Made by a program: the position numbers and the translations under genes. A stretch of 64,000 nucleotides of DNA from Lumbricus rubellus. Its lineage: Eukaryota; Annelida; Clitellata; Crassiclitellata; Lumbricidae. A model generated the notes under the pieces. The model saw nothing but the letters and a program-made list of their open reading frames with translations. It searched no databases and was not told where the DNA came from. The stretch covers positions 40,469,459 to 40,533,458 of the forward strand of contig OX243815.1 of the NCBI GenBank assembly GCA_945859605.1, in the 5' to 3' direction. Positions 23,293 to 34,599 of the stretch are shown in pieces (the first letter of the stretch is position 1; the number at the start of each line of letters is the position of its first letter).

Positions 23293-23868
23293 CACGCAGC
23301 TCTGAACAATATCATCTTTCAGAGCTTGATCCGTGCCGGCTATCCGTCCACAAAGGAGCCCTTGGGCCTCTTGAGAACGGACGGTAGGAGACCAGACGGC
23401 CTTACCCTGATCCCATGGCGCGTCGGGCGATGCCTCATCTGGGACGCAACCGTGATAGACACCCTGGCTGCTTCCTACCTGCCGAACACCTCCCAAACTG
23501 CTGGTGCTGCTGCAGAGCGGGCATCGACCAGAAAGATGGACAAATATACAGAGCTGTCGTCCACATATCATTTCACCCCTTTGGCCTTTGAAACTCTGGG
23601 CCCGATCAACAACGAAGGGCTGACCTTCCTGTCAGACCTAGGCCAAAAGCTTTGCACCATTACAGGGGACTCACGGGAAACCACGTTTTTATTCCAACGC
23701 CTCTCGTTGACAATACAGAGGTTTAACGCAGTAGCTTTCAGAGGCACTTTCGCAAGCGTTGAAGCAGACGAATAGGGCCATTCCGGACTGGTTTTATAGC
23801 AGTAGTTAGGCGATAAGTCCCTGAGGGATCCTAAATACCTCGGGTCAAAAAAATAAATAATAATAAGA
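23293..23868 (+). pseudogene. Restriction-like-endonuclease LINE, truncated copy B
   Basis: Open frame 23293-23775 (160 codons) runs straight out of the AAT repeat, so the copy is 5'-truncated. It begins HAALNNIIFQSLIRAGYPST and continues KEPLGLLRTDGRRPDGLTL, then IPWRVGRCLIWDATVIDT. The RPD followed 15 residues later by D fits the PD...D core of the restriction-like endonuclease of R2/R4/HERO-type elements. The C-terminus has TGDSRETTFLFQRLSLTIQR and FNAVAFRGTF. The 3' UTR ends CCTCGGGTCAAAAAAATAAA plus AATAATAATAAG. The surviving part is intact, with no stop. Reverse transcriptase and upstream zinc fingers are missing. Clade assignment (R4/HERO/NeSL-like) is from memory of family motifs. 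Confidence 0.75.
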
Positions 23869-25254
23869 CGACTTATTTAGCGCCATAGCTCAGCCGAGGC
23901 CGAAGGAAAGGACGCTGTACATGAGATCACAAGTTACCTTCAATTATACGATTGTTTACAACACAGCGCCTTGGCAAAGACATATAGTCACCGATGGTGT
24001 TTATTCATTGAAGTCAGTTATGCAGAACTATGTACATGTGCGCGGGCACAGTCGTACTCCCCTACGCTTCCAGGGTACGTGGTATCCTCCTCATAGCCAA
24101 CGAGTCGCGGCACGTATCCGCGCAGAAAAGGATGGGCGGTCGTATCCGTCGGCGCTTCTGCACAAGGTTGGGCGGTCGTACCCGTCGGCGCTTCTGCACG
24201 CCGGGCTACATATGATGTATGTATGTATGTATGTATGTACCTGGTAGGTGACCCTATTATGAGTAAGCTACACCGATAATGCACTGTCCATTTAAGGAAA
24301 TGGACTGGCCACCTGCCAAGGTTTAGAAAATGAAGTTGCTTACACTTCAACTCGGGGATGGCTTAAGGAACTGCTGGTCTATTTGTATTAAAAATATTAA
24401 TTAAACTTTGTGATTTCAGATCTATCGGTTTCATCAATTCGCAGCGAGACGTCGAGGCGGTAGTACCTCGTGGAAAGAACGACTACAACATTCTCGTCCG
24501 TGGGCTCAACAAAGCTGACCGCATTTCACTGGAACCATTTCCCCAATGGAAGCTGTTTAGGATCTTATTTTGGCAATTCCTTTTGGACATATTCCCTTTC
24601 CCGTCTCATAGTGGCTGTAGGCTCGGTTCCATTGACCATGCATGCACACCAGGCTGTTCCTTTCACTCACACTGCCACTATATGGTGCTAGACAATCTAT
24701 GTGATCAACTGTTTAGGACTTATTTTCGGCCTGGTCTTGGTCATTAGCTTATCTTGTTAATTCGATGGTATACAAAGTTATGATGATTCTGCCAAACATT
24801 TTGTTACGCAAGTGCTTGGTGAAATGGAGTATAGTGTGAAATTGACAGACATAACATTTAAAATGTGTTATTGTGAGACTTTAGTCCGTAAATATGAATA
24901 TAAGCTGTGGTTATTGTTATTTCATGTCTTGTAGCAATGTTGGGTGCTATACAGTGTTTCACTAAAATACTACTGTGTAATGTCTTTTTGGTGAATTATT
25001 GCTTTAAAAAGATGTGGCATTAATCCGATGCAACATATGAGCATCTCTACTTGCATGCTTTATAACATTGGCAGACTTATACACATACCAGTGACAGTTG
25101 TAAAGCTCTGATCTCTTCTATCCAAATTGTTTGCTTCCTTAAATACATGCAGCTATTTAGTCTAATTACTGTAGAAAACCTTTTGAAATTGCATTGTTTC
25201 CGGCACATTTAAAACGATATATATTTATATTATATAAATGTGTGTTTGTGGCAT
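23869..25254. other. No gene; one 36-bp tandem duplication
   Basis: At about 24131-24203 the block GGGCGGTCGTATCCGTCGGC plus GCTTCTGCAC is repeated once. A short ATGT run follows at 24217-24238. The rest has no recognisable content. Confidence 0.45.
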
Positions 25255-25950
25255 AACCAGAATAAAGATGTAGTTGCATTGCAATATAAATGTAGACATA
25301 GCACTGCAATTATGTAGACATTCAACCATACTAAATGTAGACAAAGCCACAACAAATATGTAGATGCAGTGCAATATAAGTGTAGACATAGTACGGCAAT
25401 TATGTAGACATTCAAGCCTACGAAGATGTAGACTAAGCTCGACATAGATGTAGATGTAGCGCTACATAAATGTAGAAGTGGCACTACATTTTTTGTAGAC
25501 ATTCAAGCCTACGAAGATGTAGACTAAGCTCGACATAGATGTAGATGTAGCGCTACATAAATGTAGAAGTGGCACTACATTTTTTGTAGACATTCAAGCC
25601 TACGAAGATGTAGACTAAGCTCGACATAGATGTAGATGTAGCGCTACATAAATGTAGAAGTGGCACTACATTTTTTGTAGACATTCAAGCCTACGAAGAT
25701 GTAGACTAAGCTCGACATAGATGTAGATGTAGCGCTACATAAATGTAGAAGTGGCACTACATTTTTTGTAGACATTCAAGCCTACGAAGATGTAGACTAA
25801 GCTCGACATAGATGTAGATGTAGCGCTACATAAATGTAGAAGTGGCACTACATTTTTTGTAGACATTCAAGCCTACGAAGATGTAGACTAAGCTCAACAT
25901 AGATGTAGATGTAGCGCTACAAAAATGTAGACGTTTTTATCTGCAGATTT
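25255..25950. repeat. 91-bp satellite, about six nearly identical copies
   Basis: TTCAAGCCTACGAAG recurs at 25411, 25502, 25593, 25684, 25775 and 25866, exactly 91 bp apart. Each unit contains several ATGTAGA/TGTAGAC words. Diverged units precede the array (25255-25410). The flanks to about 26100 also carry GTAGAC and GTCTAC words, so the array grew from locally repetitive sequence. Confidence 0.95.
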
Positions 25951-26283
25951 GTTGCAACGTTAGTCTACACTAGTGTTGCATTCATTGTTGTCTACAATAA
26001 GTGTTGCATAGAAGTCTACATACTGCCGATGAGCCAGACCTCAACACTGTTTGTTGAGTGTAGGTCTACACTTTTAGACCAACTCTCTACACTATTTTTT
26101 ACAGAGCATGCGATTGATAAATTAAAATAACGATCACGACGTGCAGCAAGGAAAACGTCAGAAAGCGAAACGTCAAAGAACGGTATAGCCTACGCCGTAC
26201 GGGTAAAGCGTCTAACCACTCTAACGTATAAAACGTATAAAAAAAGTCTGACAACGGAATAGGCCTAAGGTGTAAATCATTGT
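25951..26283. other. No gene; GTCTAC-rich flank of the satellite
   Basis: Contains inverted copies of the satellite word (GTCTACA, GTAGGTCTACAC). No coding signal. Confidence 0.4.
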
Positions 26284-26340
26284 AGGTGGTGCAGTTCGTT
26301 GCCTTGGAGCCGAAGTGCTGCAGTTCAAATCCACCTCAAG
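26284..26340 (+). mobile_element. SINE fragment, head only
   Basis: GGTGGTGCAGTTCGTTGCCT, then GGAGCC and TTCAAATCCACCTCA, match the head of the SINE at 19283 but are mutated in the B box (GTTCAAATCC). Confidence 0.6.
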
Positions 26341-26780
26341 CCCGCGCTTTAATTAAAAATGCATCCGAATGTTGGAGCATTCTCGATGGCCAATTCAGTA
26401 CAGCAGCAGAAAATTTCTTAACTGCTCTTAATAAAGAGTGTGCTATTAAGTATCCAACCCACCCACCCCATCACTTGCGAAAGTTTTGTCCAACATGCAG
26501 ATACCACCAGACCCAAGCCCCGCCATGGTGCAGGGTCCACCGAGACCCAGAACCCATCGGGCTATACGGACCCTGCAGGATTTTGATCTTCCTAATTACC
26601 GTGGCCTAATTATATTGGGATCTTGACCTTGAAATCATGGGGTCGTTGAGTGCAAAGCGGTCCAGAACATTACGTTCCTACGTGTCTACTTACAATGGAA
26701 CAACAAAGTAGAATGTAGAATAACACACAGAAGTGCATAATTATAGTAATAACTTGCACCTAACTATAAGGATGTAGACA
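26341..26780. other. No recognisable gene
   Basis: A frame over 26286-26609 contains no known motif and begins inside the SINE head. Confidence 0.4.
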
Positions 26781-26955
26781 ATACGCGGCGAGGTTCGAAT
26801 CCACCTCGCCACGTAAGGACCTTGGGCAAGTCCTTCACCCACGATTGCTCAGCGATTCGGCGTGAAACTCCGATGCAGTGTCCGCTCTGCATTCGGGAGC
26901 GCCTCTGAGTAGCGTGTGAGCTTCAAGGGACGCTATAACAAGTGCACATACAAAA
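26781..26955 (+). mobile_element. SINE copy, lacking the first part of the head
   Basis: Starts just before the B box GGTTCGAATCC and continues through CTCAGCGATTCGGCGTGAAA to CGCTATAACAAGTGCACATA plus CAAAAAC. Same family as 19283. Confidence 0.8.
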
Positions 26956-28065
26956 ACGTGAAGCAACGTAAACAACCAAATCGCCTCATTACGATAATAT
27001 TCTCATTATTATACGTCTATCGATAATGATCGAGACAGACTCGCGGCTCTTATCACAATACGTTGCCATTGGCGACCGTCACGTGACCTACGGCCGTTGG
27101 CAAAATTTTTGAAGGCGCCGATGAAGGAAGCGAAAATTTATCAAACCTGTTTTTTGTGTCCTTAATGGTTCGGTTTGCCTTCAACAAATGCAATAATCCA
27201 TGTCACGAATAGCTGATTTAGTAAAATATCCACACATTGAAAGTTAGCGTTTACGCAAACAGATGAATTTGACGAATCTTTGTGAAGGTTTAAACTACGT
27301 TTGAGACCAACAAAACGATCCTGGCTGATGACGTCATTTCTCTTCATTTCTACTCTGAGCTGTAATTACGTCATGGAAAGATGACGTCATCATTGACCTT
27401 AGCACTATCTCCGAAAGACTCGAAGTTGGGCTTGCACGAATAACATTACAGAACAGCAACTAATAAAAAAAAGTAAGTAAGTAATTTTTCGATTGTTCTA
27501 TGATCAAGTTGATACATCGCAGCCATAATTATATTTTATATATTCGTTTAATCAGAAATCAGGTTGACAAGCCGCAACACAGTTAGGCCTACAAGATGAA
27601 GAGAAAAAATGGTTCAAAAAAATTAGTTTGTTCATTGTTGACGTGTTACTTTTATTTATTAATTTTAAACTAATCGTTTACTTTAGCATTTGCTTTAAGC
27701 TATTGTAAAGTACTCTAGGTGTGATTAAGTTCTTATCATCCTTATAGTTGGCAATTCAAAGTTATGAGTTCTCGGGCGAAGACCGCAGCGACTTTTATTT
27801 ACAGTTACAGACTTACAGTAAACAGTTATGCACTACAGAACATGAAAAAGATATGATTGTTTGACTAAAAAACTGGTATTGTTACAAATGCTCATAAGGC
27901 TTGTTGGCTTCATGCGCTGGTGCCCTCTCCATCCAGCCTCTCACCTTGGGAGCGGCCTGCCTGGAAGGTTGGAACTTCGTCAATGAATCTTGCGATGCCA
28001 TGCGCTCCGACTGGATGCGGTTTCCCGACACCGGAGATCCGGCGGAATCTTCCGGATATATATTT
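26956..28065. other. No recognisable gene
   Basis: Holds two TGACGTCA words near 27328 and 27381, TAGGCCTA at 27584 and short frames without clear homology. Confidence 0.45.
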
Positions 28066-28197
28066 ATATATATATTTCTCGCATTTGATATATATATAAG
28101 CGCCCCTTCAAACATATTGTATATATATATATTTATACATGTATATACTATATACTAAGTTTGAATGGGCGCTTATATATCAAATGCGATAAATAAA
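28066..28197. mobile_element. Two LINE-type tails in inverted orientation
   Basis: CGCATTTGATATATATATAA plus GCGCCCCTTCAAAC on the left is the inverse of GTTTGAATGGGCGCTTATAT plus ATCAAATGCGATAAATAAAT on the right. The right copy ends in (AATA)n. The GCGCTTATAT core is like the other LINE tails here. Confidence 0.55.
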
Positions 28198-28497
28198 TAA
28201 ATAAGATGTGTGAAATGTCCGCTAAAACCCGGATCACAGGTTTCACATTAGAGACGTTGACCTTGGTGACGTCTAGCGAATACAAAAGTAAAATGTCAAC
28301 AACGCCACGGCTCCACCTGCCGAATAAAGAACGATATCATTGACAGCGCCGCATCAGAAGGCTATTTTCTTTTTCAATATAACAGTGCCAACTCACAGAG
28401 CCAGGGAAACCATCGAAATGCTTACAAGAGACCCCATACTTCATTTCTCCCACATTATGGCCTCCGAAGAGTCCAGCTTTAAATCCTGTCCTCTATA

Positions 28498-29053
28498 GGG
28501 GCCGTCCATAAAGTACGTCACGCTGGAGGGGGGAGGGGGTGTAAGAAAGTGTGACAGTTTGTGACAGGGGAGGAGGTCAAGCCATGTGTGACGTCACACA
28601 TTTATTTCTTTTAAATGATGTGTATTATATAATTGTCTAGTCTAATTTTTGCAATTTTTGTTTTCAAATTCAATCTACATAGAGTTACTGCTTCAATTAA
28701 TAACTGTGACAACTGTTGACAATTAACTATTCTACAATTAAAGTCATTTTAATAATGTGATAGTTCTTTTAAGTGGAAACTTTACAGTTTAATAGTGAAG
28801 TGTGTTTTAGATTAAATTTGAATAAGGTGTTAATTTTTTTTAAATCGAAAGTGCGACGTACTTTAGGGGGGGGGTCCGAGAAAGTGACGTATACTTTAGG
28901 GGTGGCGTCCGAGAAAGTGTGACGTACTTTAGGGGGGGTCCGAGAAAGTGTGACGTACTTTAGGGGGGGTCAGAGACTTGTGACAGTTTGTGATAGGGGG
29001 GGAGGGGGTAAAAAATGGTCAAAAATAGCGTGACGTACTTTATGGACGGCCCC
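28498..29053. mobile_element. 556-bp MITE with 27-bp terminal inverted repeats
   Basis: Left end GGGGCCGTCCATAAAGTACG plus TCACGCT; right end AGCGTGACGTACTTTATGGA plus CGGCCCC: a perfect 27-bp inverted pair. The flanks show ATA on both sides (28495-28497, 29054-29056), a possible 3-bp target duplication. Inside, near 28850-28975, are about four units of roughly 33 bp with GACGTACTTTAGGGGGGGTC that repeat the core of the terminal repeat. No coding region. The superfamily is not assigned. Confidence 0.8.
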
Positions 29054-29309
29054 ATAGCATCTTCTTTATTTAAGTAATCAACCAATACTACTTAGAGTTT
29101 CTCAGTGCTAAAAGTGTGAAAAAGAAGTGCCTGGACGCCCTTTACCTTTCCAAAGGAAGTGCCAGTACGCCCCTTACATTTTCAGGTGTGCTGGCCAAAT
29201 AAGTGGCAGGACGGCATAGAGATTTGAAAGAAGTGGGTAAAATTTTACTTCGTTGAAAGTAAAAGTATTTCATTTTTTCGATACTTCTTTACATGTGAAA
29301 GTATACTCA

Positions 29310-29371
29310 AACTTTTACTTAAGTACATGCAGTAACGCGTTACTTTTACTTCGTTACTGTACAACACTGTT
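29310..29371 (-). mobile_element. Possible hAT-like terminus
   Basis: GTAACGCGTTACTTTTACTT plus CGTTACTGTACAACACTG: read on the other strand it starts CAGTGTTGTACAGTAACG, a CAGTG start common for hAT-type ends. The opposite end was not identified (a weak CAGTGCTAAAAGTG lies at 29103). Confidence 0.3.
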
Positions 29372-29499
29372 GATAAGCATTCTTAATTCATCGAGTTGAT
29401 CATGACCGTAAAAATTTTTTTTAAACACACGTTATCCTGCACACAAAGTCTTTTATTGTTATTATTATTTTTTAATTTAATTTTATTTTTTATTATCCT

Positions 29500-29700
29500 A
29501 CTGAAGAAAGCTTTCCACTTCACGCCATCTGCCGGATGGATTGTGCGGTTATGAGACTCTGCATGGTGCAGGTGGCTGCAAGTCATCTCAAGTCATCTTT
29601 GGCAATGTCCTGCCAGTTCTTTCGTGGTCTTCCTCTCTTTCTTCTACTTCCAGCATTCCAGGACATCACTTGTTTGGCTCTTCGACCCACGTTAAAATAT
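29500..29700 (-). pseudogene. LINE ORF2 C-terminal fragment
   Basis: The minus strand reads FNVGRRAKQVMSWNAGSRRK, then RGRPRKNWQDIAKDDLR followed by a stop. RGRPRKNWxD is the characteristic end-of-ORF motif of several LINE clades. After the stop, another frame gives NRTIHPADGVKWKAF, resembling the following A-x-DRxxWR motif, so a frameshift is likely. The fragment is decayed. Confidence 0.5.
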
Positions 29701-29752
29701 TCTTTAATCGACCAATGAATGTAATAATATTACATAATTGGTCGATTAAAGG
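29701..29752. repeat. 52-bp near-perfect palindrome
   Basis: TTTAATCGACCAAT and ATTGGTCGATTAAA form the outer arms. ATGTAATA and TATTACAT form an inner palindrome with almost no loop. It abuts the LINE fragment. Confidence 0.85.
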
Positions 29753-30279
29753 ATATCTTTCTTATCAACTGTGACCAAACGCTTTCTATACGTTACATTG
29801 TTATTATTGTGGAATATTATTATAATTATTTTAATATATATTATAATTATTTTTAATATGTTGCAATTATTTATGCCCTGCGGTATACACCATTGCCCAG
29901 GTACGTAGAGATTATTTATTGTTATTATTGTGGAATGAATTTGCCTGCTGGTTCAGCCGCAGAATGTTAGACGAAAGAACCCTCGAAAGCCTGGATATTA
30001 TTATATGTAATTACAGTCACGAACTAAAAAATATATAATTGTATAAAATGATACATGTGGAATAGTAGAATAGCTTCTGGGTAATTCTCCGCTCGAATCA
30101 AGAGCATAAAAGGCCATAAACAGAAAGCATGGCCTGCAGCAAGAGCGAACCAAAAAATAGACAGAGGAAACAATTATTAGCTCTAATGAGAGGTCACAAA
30201 AGATGGACCGATTATTATCATGATGTACAGAAAAGATTACTGAGACGATATTTTAATCTATATCTCTTTCGTCTTCCTC
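29753..30279. other. No recognisable gene
   Basis: AT-rich. A polar frame from 30129 (many Lys and Arg) runs into pyrimidine repeats and has no known motif. Confidence 0.4.
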
Positions 30280-30903
30280 TGATCCCTCATTCTACCATTT
30301 TCTCCTTTTCTCTTTTTCTCTTGTTCGCTTTTTCGATTTTTCTCTTCTCTTTTTTCTCCTTTTCTCCTTTTCTCTTTTTTCTCTTTTCTTTTTCCTTTTT
30401 TCTTTTATTCTGTTTCTCCTTTTCTCTTCTTTCTCCTCTTCTCTTTTTCTGTTTTTTCTTCTCTTTTCTCTTTTTCTTTTTTTTGCTCCCCATTTCTCTT
30501 TGACTCTCTCATTTGTCTATGTCCCTCCCCTTCTCTCTCCCTGTTTCTCTGTCTTTCTCTCTCTGTCTCTGTGCATCAATCTATCTATCTGTCCGTCCAT
30601 CCATCCGTCCGTCCGTCCGCCCATTGATCTATATCTGTCTGTCTGTCTATCTGTCTGTCTGTCTGCCTGGCTGTCTGTCTGTCTATTCATCCGTCTATCT
30701 GTCTATCTGTCTGTATGTCCGTGTATATGTCTGGCTGTCTACCTATCTGCCTGCCTGCCTGCCTGCCAGTCTGTTTGTCAGTTTGTATGTATGTTTTTCT
30801 GTCTGCCCGCCTGTCTGTCTGTCCGTCTGACCGTTTGTCTGTCTGTCTGTCTGCCTGCCTGTCTGTCTGTATGTCTGTCTGTCTGTGTGTCTGTTTGTCT
30901 GAC
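30280..30903. repeat. Pyrimidine tract followed by tetranucleotide array
   Basis: CTTTTCTCTTTT-type sequence to about 30560, then CATC, TCCG and TCTG/TGCC tetranucleotides to 30903. Confidence 0.9.
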
Positions 30904-31540
30904 AAATAACATATAGCGCGCTAAATTATAATCTTATATATATAATTTTATAACTATAATTTCATTATTCTTTTAATGAATATTCAATTCATCGGTTTGA
31001 TTGGTTCAGTGTTATCAGACAACCAATGTCAAGCATGAAACTGCATAAGTGTCTGCCATAACCAATGATCTTCAGTACAGGCGATCTTCAGTACCCAACG
31101 TATACCATCATACACACATAATATTATACCATCCTGCTTGTGGTTGACACATTCTGAGTGTCTGACTGTGTGCCTGTCTGTCTCCGTCCGTTCGTTACTC
31201 GTCGTAAGTCCGTCTGCGCGGCACATCATATATTCTTGAGTATTTGCTCAAGACTGTCGTTATCTGCGCCGCAACGGGGTCTTCTTCTTCTTCTTCTTCT
31301 TCTTGTCTGCTGGGAACATCGCGGTCCAACACAGACGAACGATTGTGAAGTTCTCGCCTGTACTGAAGATTGAAGAAACGAAACGTGGGAAAGACAAACA
31401 ATGAAACTATCCCCCGCCCACGCACTCCATGCGCACCCCTCCCCAGCCCCTGCCCCCGCCAGACCCGATCGACGCCCCAGGTTAACCCGGTCGATGGTGG
31501 TGGATTCCGACAGGGCCTGAAGGCGATTCGACCTTGGTCG
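30904..31540. other. No assigned gene; GC-rich end may belong to a promoter
   Basis: A TTC run lies at 31281-31304. 31405-31535 is GC-rich with CpGs, next to the NRF1/ETS block. Confidence 0.35.
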
Positions 31541-31580
31541 TGCGCATGCGCAGTGGTGATGGGAAGCGACTTCCGGAAGT
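31541..31580. promoter_or_regulatory. Promoter-like block: NRF1 and palindromic ETS sites
   Basis: TGCGCATGCGCA (31541-31552) is a perfect NRF1 palindrome. ACTTCCGGAAGT (31569-31580) is a palindromic ETS site. Their close spacing is typical of TATA-less CpG promoters, often bidirectional. I could not identify a first exon on either side, so the regulated gene is unknown. Confidence 0.5.
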
Positions 31581-31674
31581 GTTTCTGAGTCATCAATTAA
31601 CGGTCGATGAGTTCAAAGTTCATGTCGAAGGAATTGATCTATCCATTCGGGCGGATGGGAGGTTATGCCCTTAA

Positions 31675-31806
31675 TTGCTCACAGACAGACAGGCAGACAG
31701 ACAGGCAGGCAGACAGACTGACCGACCGACAGACCGACCGACCGACCGACCGACCGACCGACCGACCGACTGACTGACTGATTGACTGACTGATTGACTT
31801 ACTTAC
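31675..31806. repeat. GACA, CGAC and GACT tetranucleotide array
   Basis: CAGACAGACAGGCAGACAGA followed by (CGAC)n at about 31722-31770 and GACTGACTGATT. Confidence 0.95.
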
Positions 31807-33944
31807 TTCTTTACTGGCTGATGCAGAATTTTGTGCTCGAAAAATCTTGCCTGCTTATTTAATAATGTTCGTCTATAATAGGGTAATTTTCATAATTTTC
31901 ATAGGCGTATTTACATGTTTCTGCAGGCTCATCCTCCAGTCTGTAATTTCCAATTTTTAAAACTAACTCTGTGCTTCTTCCGTTTATTTTTCCACCATGT
32001 CCAATGGCATACACCCTTTCGCCCCCCACCCAAATGGAAACACCCACAAAAATGTCTTACTATTATTATACGCTGCTGGTAATTTGTCACGATCCCTAAC
32101 AAATTTGTGGCTTCGGTAATTGTAGCACGCGACGTATCGCCAGAAGTTAATTGCTGGTTAGCTACTGAGGTTCATTGTCTCCATAGCGGCATTGTTAAAA
32201 CCTGGACGATAATCTGTCGACGTACAGAGCGTGTCTGACTGTCGGGGCTTTGTACGCGAGCCGACCAAGTACCTGGTACTTTTCAGCGATGACGAGTCTT
32301 TACGACAGCCATGACTGACGGTCGACTGTTATGTGAGGAGCCTGCCAGGTTAGCTGAAAGGCGGCAGTCACTATAAGTCACACGCGTGCTGAGAAAAATT
32401 GCGTTTGCTTTGGATTGGAGTAATAATAATCCAGGCCCGAACCCGTTTGCCGCTATTCGTCTTGTTCGAGCGTGTGTTAGAACGTACATAGGCGGATCTC
32501 AGAGTCATGACAATACGTTGCGAAAGTAATTGCCTTGCAAGGCAGCAGCGTATAATCACAGCTTGGTGTGAATGACTTTGGTGGCAGGGGTTGAAAGTAT
32601 AAGGAGAGGGGATTATGAGAATGCACGTAACATGCGGTGCAATAGAATGGACGTATTTAACTCGAGTGTGATTCTCATTGCCCTTGAATCGGACATAACG
32701 AATTAACGATTAGGAGTCTACCACTCTATAAATATATGTATTATATACTTAGGTCTACACTCTACAGGACATTACCACCCACTGGGGAAAAAACGGGCAA
32801 AACTCCAGGACCGTCCCCCAACCGATTTAGCCTATAGGACATATTTTTCCTAGATATTAACCCTTCCACTGTAGTAAAACTTGTATACTTCTTCAGCAAC
32901 TGACAATGCCATCAGTTTGCGTTGCTGTGTCAAATAGTTAACGACATGCATACGGGTTAGAGCGACCTGTCGCCTGTCACCGACATTCAGGTGTAAACTA
33001 TAAGACTTAATTGTTATATATTGTCATCCAGTCATTCCGATATAAAGGTACCGTAGTGCTTGTTTGTGTTATTTTGGACTACAATATGCAATTTAGTTAT
33101 AGATAGGCCTACTTGTTATCTTCGTTCGCATTCAAAATTGTAACAATCAAATTGATTTGATTTTATATTAAACGAGTTTAAATTTATTTCTATGTTTCAT
33201 TTGAGTCGGTGGGCGATTATATGACGGGGCTGTTTTGACGGGTCACCGAGTTTCATAGTCGTCAACTTTAATTCGCAAGTGTGCATGGATTTTTTTAACG
33301 TGCAGTTGTACACAAAATGTGCAGTTCTAAATGGATTTGTGCAGTAGTGGAAGCACTTCTGAGCAGTTAAACTAGCACAAAATGGTCATGTCCTCCGTCT
33401 TGAAGTAATTTACCATGGAAGATGGGAACGAAACGAAGAAGTTGTGCGGTTCTAAAACTTCCTTTAAAACAGCCCTGCAACTGTGACATTTTAAACTTTT
33501 AGCACTTGCCTATTTTTCCTATGAGCGTGCTCGGCAATCCAGATCGTTGTAGTCAGACGCTAGAGTCACCTCCAACTCCAAATAGGCTTACTCATCAGCG
33601 GGAAGAGATCGACCTACTTCGGTATGCATGTCATTTCCGCATCTCGCTTCGACGTTCAACGATGTTGTTTGCTCCCATGCAGATTGAAATGAATCCGACG
33701 ATGGGAGGATAGCGGAAAATCGCATCATGCGTAGAAGGGTTTAGGTTTTCTTGTGCAGAGTTCTCAGTATTCTATAGATGTTTGAACAGAAAGGAAGTTG
33801 AGAAAATGAGTTGCATGCACCGGTGTGAAATGTTATTAATTAACATTATGTTTTTATGATAAATGTTTTTATGACAATGCACATCATTACGTGTTTGAGT
33901 ATATATATATAGAAGACTATAGAAACTGCGCTGTTCCTCCTTAA
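31807..33944. other. No recognisable gene
   Basis: About 2.1 kb without a supported coding region. 33295-33346 (GTGCAGTTGTACACAAAATG plus TGCAGTTCTAAATGGATTTG) recurs inverted and diverged at about 56146-56215, so it is a dispersed repeat. TAGGCCTA at 33104. Confidence 0.45.
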
Positions 33945-34020
33945 CAATCAATCAAGCGATCAATCAACCAACCAATATTTCAATCAATATACTTTATTCA
34001 CCACCATAATTCAGATCGTC
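33945..34020 (-). mobile_element. Possible LINE 3' tail
   Basis: Read on the minus strand: GGTGGTGAATAAAGTATATT followed by GATTGAAATATTGGTTGGTT and GATTGATCGC. An AATAAA-containing end followed by GATTG/TTGA repeats resembles a LINE tail. No coding part was recognised to the right. Confidence 0.35.
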
Positions 34021-34599
34021 ACATGTATAATTGGTGTCAAAAGATAAACCCTGAAAGGGTGCTAACAGAGTCGCCCTATAATTACATGTACATGAAGCAT
34101 TTCTCTCTCTACATAGGTTTGCAAGAGCATTGTTCTTATAACACCAGCGTGCAATTAACAACAGTACCGTCTCTGAAGTATAGATACGTGCATGTCAATG
34201 AGAATATAAATTATGACATCTTGAACGTTTTGGCATAGCCGCTTCTAAGCAGTCCTTTGGTAAAAGAGTATATCCTGGTCCTGTTGCAGTTTACTACATC
34301 TTATATCATGCCAATACTCATCCAATTGGCAGTAAAGACGGATATTTCCAGGTACCACCTGTGGTCCATCCAGCTACCATGCACTGTCTCTATGTTGACC
34401 AATTGGTCACAAAATGAAGTCTTGTTCAATTGATTTGTATTCTGAATGCATATGTGACGCCTCTAAACTGACAGTTTCGCTCAACGTTACACAAGTGAAT
34501 GCTCTCTGCAGCAGAGGGTTTTAAGGTGAAGGGGTCAACTGGCAGTTGAACCCTGGGCCCCTGTATAGGGACTCAGAAAGCGACGGGTGTCACATACTA

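Noticed and set aside
25255..25950. Regular 91-bp array as a CRISPR-like locus
   Set aside because: The whole unit is repeated with no variable spacers, and the genome is eukaryotic.
27162..27347. Minus-strand frame with weak resemblance to the piggyBac transposase (SQDRFVGLKRSLNL...DILLNQLF)
   Set aside because: Only about 60 residues with loose similarity, no terminal repeats or TTAA sites checked successfully; below the standard for a feature.
30129..30503. Basic N-terminal frame (MACSKSEPKNRQRKQ...) as a gene
   Set aside because: It runs directly into a pyrimidine tract encoding only Phe/Leu/Ser; no known domain.
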